A stretch of DNA of 53,360 nucleotides from Deltaproteobacteria bacterium. GTDB lineage: Bacteria; Myxococcota; XYA12-FULL-58-9; JAFGEK01. The notes beneath the pieces were generated by a model. The model saw nothing but the letters and a program-made list of their open reading frames with translations. It did no database searches and was not told the origin of the DNA. Within the stretch, counting starts at the first letter, position 1. Every line of letters starts with the position of its first letter. The stretch covers positions 1 through 53,360 of the forward strand of contig JAFGEK010000091.1 of assembly GCA_016931625.1 (NCBI GenBank), given 5' to 3'. Positions 18,928 through 27,784 of this stretch are shown here, in pieces. The position numbers and the translations under genes are program-made.

Positions 18928-19854
18928 ATGAAGTCTCCTTACGTTATTGCGATCACCGGGCCAACTGCTTCAGGAAAAAGTGCGGTTGCGCTCTCTGTTT
19001 CGCAAAAATATTGTGGGGAAATAATAAATTGTGATTCAGTGCAGGTCTACCGTGATTTTAATATTGGTTGTGCAAAACCAACTCCAGATGAACTTTCGCT
19101 TGTGAAACATCATCTCCTCGATGTTGTTAATTGGAATGAATCTTTTGACGCACAACATTATCGCAATTTAGCAATAAAAGCTATTGCTGATATTAATGCA
19201 CGCCAAGGTCTTGCGATTATTTGTGGAGGTACAGGCTTATATCTACGTGCTTTACGTTGGGGATTATTAGCGGCACCACCAGCACAGGAAGAATTGCGAG
19301 CGTCACTTTACCAACAAGAAGAGCAAAATCCAGGTGAAATCTATAAGCGTTTGCAGTCTTGCGATCCCAAAAGTGCTAAGCAAATAGGCCCAAAGAATAT
19401 TGTGCATTTGCTGCGCGCTCTTGAAATAACCCTTCTTGCAGGTGAACCTGCTAGTCAACTTCGCGCACAACATGGCTTTGCCCGTGAAGAGGTACCAATG
19501 ATGGTAATTGCCCTTACTTGGCCATTACCAATGCTGCGCACTCGCATTAAAGACCGCGTTGAGGTTATGCTTAATGCAGGTTTAATTACCGAAGTTGAAG
19601 GATTGTTAAATAAAGGAGTTTCAGTTAATTCGAGGCCGATGCGTTCTGTTGGTTATAAAGAAGTAAGTGAAACTTTGCTTGGTTTAGCTCCTTTAAAAGG
19701 GTTATCTGAGCGAATAGTTAAAGCAACATATACATATGCTCGTCGGCAGCTTACTTGGTTGCGTAAAGAGCGTGAGGTTAAATGGATCGAGGTTCAAAGC
19801 CTTGACCAAGCCAACTCTGTTGTTATGGCGTTACTTTCTTCTTATAAGTCGTGA
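18928..19854 (+). CDS. miaA: tRNA dimethylallyltransferase MiaA
   Basis: Adds a dimethylallyl group to N6 of A37 in tRNAs reading UNN codons. The 308-residue protein has the P-loop GPTASGKS at 11-18, DSVQVYRDFNIGCAKPT, the CGGTGLYLRAL motif and the C-terminal YTYARRQLTWLRKE, all standard for MiaA, and normal length. The gene begins a run with the chorismate mutase fusion and aroA; its TGA overlaps a possible GTG start of the next gene. The ATG follows an A-rich leader without a strong ribosome binding site, but the P-loop position fits this start. Confidence 0.97.
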   Translation: MKSPYVIAITGPTASGKSAVALSVSQKYCGEIINCDSVQVYRDFNIGCAKPTPDELSLVKHHLLDVVNWNESFDAQHYRNLAIKAIADINARQGLAIICGGTGLYLRALRWGLLAAPPAQEELRASLYQQEEQNPGEIYKRLQSCDPKSAKQIGPKNIVHLLRALEITLLAGEPASQLRAQHGFAREEVPMMVIALTWPLPMLRTRIKDRVEVMLNAGLITEVEGLLNKGVSVNSRPMRSVGYKEVSETLLGLAPLKGLSERIVKATYTYARRQLTWLRKEREVKWIEVQSLDQANSVVMALLSSYKS

Positions 19855-19871
19855 TAAGCAAAAGAGTGACA

Positions 19872-21287
19872 ATGAATATAAAAGAACAAAGCACTAATAC
19901 AAACGAAGTCAGTGTTGCTCTTGGCGAACTTCGCAAAAGCATTGACGAAATCGATGATCGTCTAGTTGAATTATTAAAGCAGCGAGCAGCATTAGCCTTA
20001 GAAATAGCCGCTGCAAAAGCACAGGCTGGTAAACCTACTTATATACCTGAGCGCGAACTTGAAGTTTTAGAACGAGTTACTGCTGGTGATATTGGGCCGA
20101 TGCCAGAAGAATCACTACGCATTATTTTTCGCGAGATCATGAGTGCTTCACGGGCGTTGCAAAGATCAGTTGGTGACAAAACGGAAGTCAACATGCTGCC
20201 ATTAGTGAATGATGCCTTCTTAACATTAAAGCCTTATATTCCAGGCAAACCAGTATCAGAGACTAAGCGGGAGCTTGGCCTTACTGATGTAATCAAGCTG
20301 GCTTCTAATGAAAATCCCTATGGACCTTCACCTAAAGCTATTAGCGCGGCTACTTTGGCTTTAGAACAAGTCAATGACTATCCTGATGGCGGAGCATTTT
20401 ACCTTCGGCAGGCTTTGGCTAAGCACTGGGGGTTAGACGCAAAAAATTTTGTTGTTGGCAATGGCACCAATGAAATTATTGAAATGGTAGTGCACACCTT
20501 TTTACGTCACGATGAAAATTTGCTCTATACCAATCCTTCTTTTGTTATTTATAAACTTGCAGCTCAAGCGATCGGTTGTGCAGTCAAAGAGGTGCCTGCT
20601 ACTGCTGATTTGCGCCATGACTTAAAAGCTTTAGCACGTGCGGTTGAAAAAAAAACTAAATTAGTTTTTCTTGATAATCCCAACAACCCAACTGGTGGTT
20701 ATAACAATCGTGCAGAGCTTGAGGCATTTTTTAACGATATTCCTGATGATGTTGTAGTTGTTTTAGATGAAGCATATTTTGAATATGCTACTGCAAAAGA
20801 TTATCCCAGCGGCTTTGATTATTTAAACAAACGTCAACGTCTGTTAGTGATGCGTACATTTTCTAAATGTTATGGCTTAGCTGGGATGCGGGTTGGATAT
20901 GCAGTGGGTAATTTTGAATTGATAGAATATATTAATCGAGGTCGTCAGCCATTCAATGTAAATAGCGTAGCACAAGCGGCGGCGATCGCTGCAATAGAAG
21001 ATCACGAACATGTTGAAAAATCGGTACAACAAAATCACCAAGAGATGGTGAGAATGCTACCGTTGCTGCGTTCAATGGGATTAAAAGTATATGATAGCCA
21101 AGCAAATTTTTTACTAGTTGATTTTCATCGTGATGGTGAGCAGTTATTTACTCAGATGTTGCATGAAGGAATAATCGTGCGGCCAATGGGGCCTTATGGT
21201 TTGCCTACATCATTGCGAATAACTATCGGCACACGGTCACAAAATGATCGCATGATAGCGGTACTCACTCGTATTTTAGAAAAGTAA
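19872..21287 (+). CDS. Chorismate mutase - HisC-type aminotransferase fusion
   Basis: A bifunctional protein of about 471 residues. The N-terminal ~90 residues are an AroQ-class chorismate mutase (LRKSIDEIDDRLVELLKQR, IAAAKAQAGK and IPERELEVLERV, carrying the basic and Glu residues of the active site; the position of E. coli D48 reads Ile, as in some P-protein domains). The remainder is a PLP-dependent fold-type I aminotransferase of the HisC family: ASNENPYGPSP, NPNNPTGG, VVLDEAYFEY and the lysine motif RTFSKCYGLAGMRVGY. Mutase makes prephenate from chorismate; HisC paralogues often transaminate prephenate or phenylpyruvate/hydroxyphenylpyruvate, so the fusion probably serves Phe/Tyr synthesis rather than His. 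No prephenate dehydrogenase or dehydratase domain is present. A GTG at 19851 overlapping miaA is an alternative start. Followed directly by aroA. Confidence 0.9.
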   Translation: MNIKEQSTNTNEVSVALGELRKSIDEIDDRLVELLKQRAALALEIAAAKAQAGKPTYIPERELEVLERVTAGDIGPMPEESLRIIFREIMSASRALQRSVGDKTEVNMLPLVNDAFLTLKPYIPGKPVSETKRELGLTDVIKLASNENPYGPSPKAISAATLALEQVNDYPDGGAFYLRQALAKHWGLDAKNFVVGNGTNEIIEMVVHTFLRHDENLLYTNPSFVIYKLAAQAIGCAVKEVPATADLRHDLKALARAVEKKTKLVFLDNPNNPTGGYNNRAELEAFFNDIPDDVVVVLDEAYFEYATAKDYPSGFDYLNKRQRLLVMRTFSKCYGLAGMRVGYAVGNFELIEYINRGRQPFNVNSVAQAAAIAAIEDHEHVEKSVQQNHQEMVRMLPLLRSMGLKVYDSQANFLLVDFHRDGEQLFTQMLHEGIIVRPMGPYGLPTSLRITIGTRSQNDRMIAVLTRILEK

Positions 21288-21288
21288 C

Positions 21289-22632
21289 ATGGAACTTAGA
21301 ATTGAAGGCGGCAAGCCGCTGATTGGTAATTTTGAAGTACCACCAGATAAGTCGATTACGCATCGAGCACTAATGTTAGCATCTTTGTGCGAAGGTCAAA
21401 GTGTAATCGAGGCTAAAGGTATTGGTGAAGATAATCAATCTACTAAAAAAGTCCTCACCGATCTCGGTGTTGCAATACAAGAGGATAATGGCAGTATCAT
21501 TGTCACTAGCCAGGGTGCAAAGCATTTTATTACACCCAATCAGCCATTAGATTGCGGTAATAGCGGCACCACCATGCGTCTATTGTCAGGCATATTAGCC
21601 GGTGCTGGCATAAATGCTGAACTATGTGGTGATGCCTCCTTATCAGGGCGTCCTATGGGCCGGGTATGTGAGCCGTTACGTAAACTTGGGGCGAATATTC
21701 GTGGTACCATCACTAATGGTCGTGAACTACCACCCTTGCGTATTGATGCAACAAAAGCTTTTAAAGGTGGTGCAATAGAGGTCAACGTCGCTAGTGCCCA
21801 AGTAAAAAGCGCTATTATTTTAGCTGGGGTAACTTCAGGTCGTAGCGTTTCAGTGCGACAGCCTGCAGTGTCGCGAAATCATACTGAAACCATGCTTAAG
21901 GCTTTAGGGGCGCCCATTAGAAGCTATCAGGAAACATTAGGTTCAGTAGTTGTAGAATTAGGTGATGGTACCAAACTGTTGCCTACGCATTTTAAAATTC
22001 CAGGTGATTTTTCGTCAGCAGCATTTTTTCTTGCGGCTGGAGTATTAGTTGCTGATAGCCGCATCACTATTACTAATGTTGGTATGAATGTAACTCGTAA
22101 TGCATTTCTTGATGTCATGCTTGGCGTTGGTGCACGTATTGATGTTGCTGATTTAAATGAACACAATGGAGAATCGGTAGCCACCTTAAGAGTACAGCCA
22201 AGCTTTTTATGCACTCCCAATAGTGAATCAGAATCATATATTGTCGGTGGTGGCAAAATACCACTGTTAATTGATGAGTTGGTAATTCTTGCAGCCTTGG
22301 CGTCGCAAGTACGTGGTACAACTAAAGTGCAAGATGCTCATGAATTACGGGTTAAAGAATCTGATAGAATTAGCGAGACCTTACGTTTGCTATCGTCTTT
22401 TGGTGTGCAAGCAATAGAACAACCAGATGGTTTTATTATAAAAGGCCCACAGCAATTAAAAGCTGCTCGAGTTGATGTAAGTTCAGATCATCGCATTGCT
22501 TTAACTGCAGCAGTACTAGCTTTAGCTGCCCCAGGTGAAAGTATACTCAGCGGTTTTGAAGTTGCTGCCGTATCTTATCCCGGCTTTATTGATGTATTGC
22601 AAAAGCTTGGGGCAAAAGTGCGTGTAGCATAA
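21289..22632 (+). CDS. aroA: 3-phosphoshikimate 1-carboxyvinyltransferase (EPSP synthase)
   Basis: Shikimate-pathway enzyme joining shikimate-3-phosphate and PEP. At 447 residues it is of usual size and shows the two family signatures: DCGNSGTTMRLLSGILAG near residue 85-102 and ELRVKESDRI near 350, plus the N-terminal PPDKSITHRAL with its substrate-binding Lys/Ser/Arg and LSGRPMGRVCEPL. The start lies one base after the stop of the mutase-aminotransferase fusion, so both are translationally linked: EPSP, chorismate and prephenate steps are thus partly coexpressed. The fused upstream enzyme uses a downstream product of this pathway. Confidence 0.97.
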   Translation: MELRIEGGKPLIGNFEVPPDKSITHRALMLASLCEGQSVIEAKGIGEDNQSTKKVLTDLGVAIQEDNGSIIVTSQGAKHFITPNQPLDCGNSGTTMRLLSGILAGAGINAELCGDASLSGRPMGRVCEPLRKLGANIRGTITNGRELPPLRIDATKAFKGGAIEVNVASAQVKSAIILAGVTSGRSVSVRQPAVSRNHTETMLKALGAPIRSYQETLGSVVVELGDGTKLLPTHFKIPGDFSSAAFFLAAGVLVADSRITITNVGMNVTRNAFLDVMLGVGARIDVADLNEHNGESVATLRVQPSFLCTPNSESESYIVGGGKIPLLIDELVILAALASQVRGTTKVQDAHELRVKESDRISETLRLLSSFGVQAIEQPDGFIIKGPQQLKAARVDVSSDHRIALTAAVLALAAPGESILSGFEVAAVSYPGFIDVLQKLGAKVRVA

Positions 22633-22679
22633 TTTACACTTTTCGTATGATAATTATGATCTGGTAGGATGGAGAAACC

Positions 22680-22928
22680 ATGCCAGGCAAATACGGTTTG
22701 TCAATGGTTGTAGTTGTTCTGGGTGTGAACTTCGGTTGTGTTACAACGTCGATTACGACGAACAAGCCCCAAGAGAAAGTTTCATCTCCCGTGGTCACCG
22801 ATTGTGACGGGATGACCGTGACCCAACTCGAGGAATGCATACACGATTGCGTTCGATCACAGTATGACCATCCCGAAGAGACTCCCTACGATTGTCGGCT
22901 AATGTGTTGTACCGGCGAGATGAGGTAG
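22680..22928 (+). CDS. Small Cys-rich exported protein of unusual composition
   Basis: 82 residues. A hydrophobic N-terminal segment (YGLSMVVVVLGVNFGC) looks like a signal or a non-canonical lipoprotein signal with C20 (the -3 position is Asn, which is atypical). The mature part has six further cysteines (C42, C52, C56, C68, C72, C73), suggesting disulfides or metal binding outside the cytoplasm. A convincing GGATGGAG ribosome binding site lies ahead of the ATG, supporting a real gene. Base composition is clearly richer in G+C than the neighbouring aroA and the inverted gene, with codons such as ACG, GTC and CCC that neighbours avoid. This suggests recent acquisition. Not recognised. Confidence 0.65.
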   Translation: MPGKYGLSMVVVVLGVNFGCVTTSITTNKPQEKVSSPVVTDCDGMTVTQLEECIHDCVRSQYDHPEETPYDCRLMCCTGEMR

Positions 22929-22980
22929 GAATAGAATTGCTTCGCTTTAGTAGACAAGTTTGTCATGCTGCAACTGGTTA

Positions 22981-24153
22981 TTACGGCTTCGGTGCAGTCA
23001 GTAACTTATAAATACTATCAACCTGTTTTGCTGTACGAGCTTGCAACAATAAGTCGCGTTTTCGTTCAGGGATGATAGGGGGCTGTTTGCGTTTTTTACG
23101 TCGGTATTTCTTTTCTAATTCTTTTTCTGCACGAACAGTATCTTTTTGTAGCTTGGCATATAGTTGCGCTAAGCCAGTTACACGTTCGAAAATCGTACGA
23201 TCACGGGTAATCGTATCATCAATATACGCTCTTCTTTTTTTAAATTCTGCAAGTGAAGTTTTTGCCGTGTACTGAGGTTGTTCTTTGGGTGATGTAAGTG
23301 GAATGATAGTCGCAGTATTAGTTACTTCAGCGAGCTTCTCTTGTGCTTGTTTTAAACTAGCTGAGGCAGCATTTAATTCTGCTTTGACTTTTTCAGTTGC
23401 AAGAGTCTGTGGGTTAGCTAACTCTGAAGTTAACATTGAATAAGCAATAAAGCCGACAAAAGCTATGCCACTAAGCACTAATAGCACATCGAAAGCGCCA
23501 TTCATCGCTAAGCGATCGCGCCAAGCGTGCCAAACCCGCAATAGAGTAATAAAAGCAAAAAAAGAAAAAATAAATGGCAGATAGGCAGCAAATTTAAAAG
23601 GCATTAAACTCAATAAACTTCCGAACAAATAAGCAAAAGCAAGTACTGTTATTGCTGCACTATGAGCTATAAAAACATTTGAACGTAGCCGTGCGTCGCT
23701 AGCGCCGCCAAATATTCGTATGATTAATCCGATAAATGGATGCCAAATAACTGCAATAAGCAAAGCGGTGATACCGCCAATAAGTATGGCAAGAGTTAGT
23801 GCACCAACAATATTAATAAGTATAGCGCCGGTGAAATGGTTGGCCGCAAAAGAACCAAGAGTGTAACTAGCTGATATTGCCATGGTTGGTGGCAATGCCC
23901 AAATGATTAATTCTGTGGGGCTTAATGCACTAACAGGCGGATCGACTACTCCAGCTTTTAAGGTTGAAAAAGGGCGAAATATTAAGGCCATACTTATACT
24001 AAAATACCTACTAATTGCTGTTATTAGTGTTTCAAAAAGAGATGGACCAGAGTCATAGTCGTGTCTATTTTCAGTTTGTGATGGTCGTGAGTTTGTCTCT
24101 GGTTGTCGTGCTTTTGGCGGAACAATTCTGGTGTCTTGATTATCTGAACTCAT
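22981..24153 (-). CDS. Yip1-like membrane protein with C-terminal coiled coil
   Basis: 390 residues. A polar N-terminal tail is followed by five to six hydrophobic segments between about residues 75 and 245 (including a stretch around IGGITALLIAVIWHPFIGLI and FLAYLPFIFSFFAFITLL-like helices); the arrangement resembles Yip1-type membrane domains, but the match is by eye and weak. The last ~140 residues are charged and helical (VKAELNAASASLKQAQEKLA; KDTVRAEKELEKKYRRKKRK), so a coiled-coil, basic cytoplasmic tail is expected. It is inserted in reverse between aroA and cmk, genes that are neighbours in many Gram-negatives. Function unknown. Confidence 0.7.
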   Translation of the reverse strand: MSSDNQDTRIVPPKARQPETNSRPSQTENRHDYDSGPSLFETLITAISRYFSISMALIFRPFSTLKAGVVDPPVSALSPTELIIWALPPTMAISASYTLGSFAANHFTGAILINIVGALTLAILIGGITALLIAVIWHPFIGLIIRIFGGASDARLRSNVFIAHSAAITVLAFAYLFGSLLSLMPFKFAAYLPFIFSFFAFITLLRVWHAWRDRLAMNGAFDVLLVLSGIAFVGFIAYSMLTSELANPQTLATEKVKAELNAASASLKQAQEKLAEVTNTATIIPLTSPKEQPQYTAKTSLAEFKKRRAYIDDTITRDRTIFERVTGLAQLYAKLQKDTVRAEKELEKKYRRKKRKQPPIIPERKRDLLLQARTAKQVDSIYKLLTAPKP

Positions 24154-24201
24154 AAATTAAGTCCTTGTACACCGTTAGTTTTTTTACACCGCGTTTAAGC
24201 T

Positions 24202-24296
24202 TTTAGGGATGCCCCTAAATTGATTATGGCCGATCTTAGAAATAATAGCACTGTATTGACAAAAGTACTTAAAATGCGCGTAGGGACACCCCCAAA
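24202..24296. repeat. Two copies of the TAGGG...CCCTA-type dispersed motif
   Basis: TTTAGGGATGCCCCTAAA (24202-24219) is almost a perfect palindrome; TAGGGACACCCCCAAA (24281-24296) is a second, degraded copy. Both are in the gap between the membrane protein gene and cmk. The first could terminate transcription weakly or act as a protein site. Confidence 0.5.
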
Positions 24297-24352
24297 TAGC
24301 TTTCTTAAAATAGCTTGACGCCCACAACTGATAATGCAAACAGCGTTAGGTA

Positions 24353-25036
24353 ATGGATGAATCAAGTAAAAGTGTAATTATTGCTATCGATGGTCCGGCT
24401 GGGGCAGGTAAAAGTACGGTTGCCAAAGCCGTGGCTACCCAGTTGGGATATCGGCTTGTAGATACTGGGGCAATTTATCGCGCTGTGGCATTATCAGCCA
24501 CTAGACAAGGCATAGCTTTTAAAGATGAAAGTGGCCTTGCGCGCATTGTTAGCAATTTGAATATAACTTTTCATATGACCCAAAGCGTCAATCACGTAAT
24601 TCTTGATGGTGAAGATATTAGTGAATTAATTCGGACTGCTGAGATTTCTCAAGGTGCATCAATTGTATCAGCACACCCTAAAGTACGCACCGGATTGCTT
24701 GAACTTCAGCGTCGTTTGGCAGGTGAGGGTGGTGCCGTACTAGAGGGTCGTGATATTGGCACGGTGGTTTGTCCAAATGCACAAGTGAAGATTTTTTTAG
24801 ATGCTAGTGCCGATGAGCGAGCCCGTCGACGTCAACAAGATCTTAAACAGGCAGGTGTAACAGTAAGCAAAGATAAGGTTTTGGCTGAAATAAAAGAACG
24901 TGATGATCGTGATACAAAGCGTGCTACAGCACCATTAATTGCTGCTAAAGATGCTATTGTACTTGATTCCACGAAATTATCTATTGCTGAGGTTGTGCAA
25001 CAAATTGTTCTAAAAGTAAAATCTGCGCTACCATAA
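24353..25036 (+). CDS. cmk: Cytidylate kinase
   Basis: Phosphorylates CMP and dCMP for nucleotide and DNA precursor supply. 227 residues, usual size. Seen: IAIDGPAGAGKSTVA P-loop at about 9-23, YRLVDTGAIYRAVAL, the CMP-binding GAVLEGRDIGTVVCPNA, and ARRRQQDLKQAG with the lid Arg residues. The gene follows aroA in order in many proteobacteria (aroA-cmk-rpsA); here an inverted gene and a Cys-rich gene separate them and no rpsA follows. A start at 24353 places the P-loop at the normal distance from the N-terminus, although there is no strong ribosome binding site. Confidence 0.96.
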   Translation: MDESSKSVIIAIDGPAGAGKSTVAKAVATQLGYRLVDTGAIYRAVALSATRQGIAFKDESGLARIVSNLNITFHMTQSVNHVILDGEDISELIRTAEISQGASIVSAHPKVRTGLLELQRRLAGEGGAVLEGRDIGTVVCPNAQVKIFLDASADERARRRQQDLKQAGVTVSKDKVLAEIKERDDRDTKRATAPLIAAKDAIVLDSTKLSIAEVVQQIVLKVKSALP

Positions 25037-25164
25037 ACAATATTTGTTAATGGTACGTTTATAGGCATATATTTATGAATTTGCTTAAATTTGCAGTGAT
25101 AATGCTAGAACTGTTGCTTGAGGCCTTCTAGGTGAGCATGATACAACGAGTTTAAGTAAGACAC

Positions 25165-26007
25165 ATGGAAGATCCAAAAGATACAGCTCGAAATGAACGC
25201 CCTGAAGAACTTCTCGCCGCACGACGAGAATTTTTGCAAATTTTCAAACGTGGGGCGGAATTTACCGAAGAATTGCTTAAAGAAAATGAAAGATTACGTT
25301 TTCGTGTTGCTGAATTAGAATTACGTCTAAATCCACCTAGTCGTGATGACGATCTTGTGCGTGAACTACTTGAAAAGGTGCAGCGTCTTGAAAGCGAAAG
25401 GCAAGAGGCCTTGTTACGCTTTCAAGAAGTTGAGGCTGAAAATAAAGATTTTGCCAGTCGTTATGTCGAAATTGAAAACGAAAATAACAATCTTTTAAAT
25501 ATTTATGTTGCAAGTTATCAATTACATTCAACTCTTGATTTTCAAGAGGTTGTGCAAATTATTGTTGAAATTGTATTAAATTTCGTTGGTGCCGAAAAAT
25601 TCTGTATTGGCCTAATTGACGAAAAAACCAATGAATTGCGTTCATTAGTCGCCGAAGGTATTCAACGGGAGCAGTTTAATGCTTTATCGACTTCAGAAGG
25701 AATTGTTGGCAAAGTAGTTACAAGCGGTGAACCTCATTTTGTGAGCGATGTGGAGAGTGATTTAGAAAAAATTGACATTGGTAATCCGAAGGTTTGTATA
25801 CCTTTAAAGATCAAAGATCGCGTACTGGGTGTTATTTTAATTTACGCTTTTTTATCGCAGAAAAAGCGCTTAGCGCATGTTGACTACGAGTTATTTACCC
25901 TACTCGCAGGGCATGCAGCTACCGCAATTTTTTCTGCAAAGCTTTACACAGAATCAAAACGTAAGTTAAACACAATCCAGGGCCTCATTGACCTCGTTAC
26001 CTCGTAA
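25165..26007 (+). CDS. Coiled coil - GAF domain sensory protein
   Basis: 280 residues, cytoplasmic. Residues about 10-115 form a long charged coiled coil (ELLKENERLRFRVAELELRL; KVQRLESERQEALLRFQEVE), followed by a GAF domain at about 120-270 (STLDFQEVVQIIVEIVLNFVGAE; VPLK-like CIPLKIKDRVLGVI; LLAGHAATAI). GAF domains bind small ligands or redox cofactors; nothing in the sequence specifies the ligand. There is no kinase, cyclase or HTH output domain, so it probably acts by binding a partner. The CheY-like gene begins 16 bases after its stop in the same direction, making a likely sensor-receiver pair. Confidence 0.85.
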   Translation: MEDPKDTARNERPEELLAARREFLQIFKRGAEFTEELLKENERLRFRVAELELRLNPPSRDDDLVRELLEKVQRLESERQEALLRFQEVEAENKDFASRYVEIENENNNLLNIYVASYQLHSTLDFQEVVQIIVEIVLNFVGAEKFCIGLIDEKTNELRSLVAEGIQREQFNALSTSEGIVGKVVTSGEPHFVSDVESDLEKIDIGNPKVCIPLKIKDRVLGVILIYAFLSQKKRLAHVDYELFTLLAGHAATAIFSAKLYTESKRKLNTIQGLIDLVTS

Positions 26008-26023
26008 AGGGTGGATACGCGGT

Positions 26024-26398
26024 ATGGCTGATATTCAGGCGTTAGTGGTTGAAGATTCTCCAACGATGCGGCAGCTAATTGTCTTTGCGCTGCGTCGTTT
26101 ACCTACACTCAAAGTGACCGAAGCCGATGACGGCATGGATGCACTTAAAAAGCTAAAAGCAAACAAGTTCGACATCCTTATTACTGATATTAATATGCCA
26201 ATGATGGATGGACTGAAGCTTGTATCTATTGTGCGCTCTGATGATGTTCACAGAGATATTCCGATTATTATTATTACTACAGAGGGCGCAGCCGAAGATC
26301 GACAGCGAGCATTAGCCTTAGGTGCTAACGCCTACATCACTAAACCCATTCAAGCGCCGCAAGTAATTAATGCTGTTAAAGAATTATTAAAAATTTAA
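26024..26398 (+). CDS. CheY-like single-domain response regulator
   Basis: 124 residues from ATG 26024, which has AGGGTGG at a good distance; a TTG at 25988 overlapping the GAF gene is less likely. It is a complete stand-alone receiver domain: acidic pair in VVEDSPTMRQL, phosphoacceptor Asp in ILITDINMPMMDG, Thr in IIIITTEG and Lys in YITKPI. There is no output domain, so signalling is by protein contact, as with CheY. It follows the coiled-coil GAF protein closely, and no histidine kinase is in the window. The cognate kinase must be elsewhere. Confidence 0.93.
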   Translation: MADIQALVVEDSPTMRQLIVFALRRLPTLKVTEADDGMDALKKLKANKFDILITDINMPMMDGLKLVSIVRSDDVHRDIPIIIITTEGAAEDRQRALALGANAYITKPIQAPQVINAVKELLKI

Positions 26399-26439
26399 AA
26401 TTAAGATTTTCTCCAAATTACCGCGTATTTTAACTGTTT

Positions 26440-26456
26440 TTAGGGACACCCCCTAG
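26440..26456. repeat. Dispersed TAGGG...CCCTA-type motif, copy 4
   Basis: TTAGGGACACCCCCTAG lies 42 bases after the receiver-domain gene. It can form a TAGGG/CCCTA hairpin and matches the copies near 11474, 24202 and 24281. Confidence 0.5.
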
Positions 26457-26619
26457 ATAACCATTAAAAAAATGCATTTTATTGGTTCGAAGTTTTCGAC
26501 GTCGGCTTACATGTAGGCTAAACTGCTAAACGAAATATAAAGCTAGTCGTTGACCCCACAGCCAGTGCTTAGGTAGGCTATTATCAAGTACTGTCAGTTG
26601 ACGTCGGAGGCGACCATAT

Positions 26620-27081
26620 ATGAATACCGCGATGGAATTGGCGCAAACCGAATTATTCGCTGATCTAAATTCTGATCAAATAGCAAGTTTTGCAGCCATT
26701 GCTTGCGAGAATAAGTTTGAATCAGGTCAAGTTGTTTATAATTCTGATGCAGCAGGCGATGCCTTATATGTAATCATTGAAGGCACTTTTGTCGTTCGTG
26801 TAATTGATGAAAACGGTGATGAAGTAGACGTTACTGTATTAAAAAAAGGTTCGTATTTTGGTGAAATGGAAGTGATTGGCGGTATGAATCGTACGGCTGC
26901 CATTGTGGCCGACAGCCCAGGTCGATGTTACCGCTTTGAAGCAGCTTCGCTACTTGCGTTGCTAAAACGCGACAATGCACTTGCAGCCCATTTTTATAGA
27001 AAAGTTGCTCGTGAGCTAGTGCGAAGGTTACGTAATACAACGCGAGACATGGGATACTTTAAAGTGCGTGCCAACCAATAG
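26620..27081 (+). CDS. Cyclic-nucleotide-binding domain protein without DNA-binding domain
   Basis: 153 residues, cytoplasmic. It is a single cNMP-binding (Crp-type) beta-roll: GDALYVIIEGTFVVRV at about 46-61 and the phosphate-binding cassette YFGEMEVIGGMNRTAAI at about 85-101, retaining the Glu and Arg that contact the ribose and phosphate of cAMP/cGMP. It ends in a basic helix (VARELVRRLRN) and lacks the helix-turn-helix of Crp/Fnr regulators, so it should regulate by protein contact. GGAGG at 26605 gives a strong ribosome binding site. It lies 22 bases ahead of the first barrel gene of the large envelope operon and is probably its first gene. Confidence 0.88.
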   Translation: MNTAMELAQTELFADLNSDQIASFAAIACENKFESGQVVYNSDAAGDALYVIIEGTFVVRVIDENGDEVDVTVLKKGSYFGEMEVIGGMNRTAAIVADSPGRCYRFEAASLLALLKRDNALAAHFYRKVARELVRRLRNTTRDMGYFKVRANQ

Positions 27082-27103
27082 CCACGTGAAGGAGTGCAAA
27101 ACC

Positions 27104-27784
27104 ATGAACCAAGCGGCGCGTGCCGCATTTGTAGTGGCTCTAATAATGGCAAGTGGGCTTGCGCACGCTGCTCCATTTGAGCCACCGGCTGAAGATGATT
27201 CTGTAAAAGTCAAGTATCAACCGTATGTTATTCAGAATCGTAAGTATGAACTTAATCACGAATTTTTGTTTTCATCAGGTGTTTTGCCTGTTGATCCATA
27301 TTACAAAAGTGTAATTGGTACATTTGGTTATACAGTTCATTTTAATGACCACTGGGCCTGGGAAATCGGTCAATTCAGCTACGCTTACAATATTCAAACA
27401 TCTTTAATGCGAAAGTTAAAACGCACTGCTGAAGCATCGGGCGCTGATACACCTAACTTACCTGCTATACAATGGATTGCCGCATCGCATTTAGTTTTAA
27501 AACCGCTTTATGGCAAAGAAGCGATGTTTAATACAAAAGTAGTTCATCTTGAAGCATTTTTACAGCTTGGCCCTAATGTTTTAAATTTAACCAATACGAG
27601 CTCTAAACTTAGTTTTGGTGCTGATTTTGGCGGCGGTTTGCGTATGTGGTTATCGCGAACGTGGTCGTTGCGTTTTGATCTTAGCGAATTAGTGTATCTT
27701 CATGATGTTACTGGCAAAAGGCGAATTCGCCAAGCCATACAGCTTCGTCTCGGTATGGCAGCTACACTCGGAGGCGAAGAATGA
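27104..27784 (+). CDS. Outer-membrane beta-barrel protein 1 of the envelope operon (GltA/GltB-like)
   Basis: 226 residues from ATG 27104, chosen because GAAGGAG lies just ahead and the signal peptide starts there (NQAARAAFVVALIMASGLAHA, cleaved before APFEPP). The mature protein reads as an eight-stranded-type small barrel: NRKYELNHEFLFSSGVLPVD, YYKSVIGTFGYTVHFNDHWAWEI, then a C-terminal strand RQAIQLRLGMAATLG. The motif pattern of small-spacer YxxxH..F.. strands is that of the Myxococcus outer-membrane barrel family that includes GltA and GltB. It overlaps the paralogous next gene by four bases (ATGA). Inference: part of a trans-envelope complex. Confidence 0.82.
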   Translation: MNQAARAAFVVALIMASGLAHAAPFEPPAEDDSVKVKYQPYVIQNRKYELNHEFLFSSGVLPVDPYYKSVIGTFGYTVHFNDHWAWEIGQFSYAYNIQTSLMRKLKRTAEASGADTPNLPAIQWIAASHLVLKPLYGKEAMFNTKVVHLEAFLQLGPNVLNLTNTSSKLSFGADFGGGLRMWLSRTWSLRFDLSELVYLHDVTGKRRIRQAIQLRLGMAATLGGEE

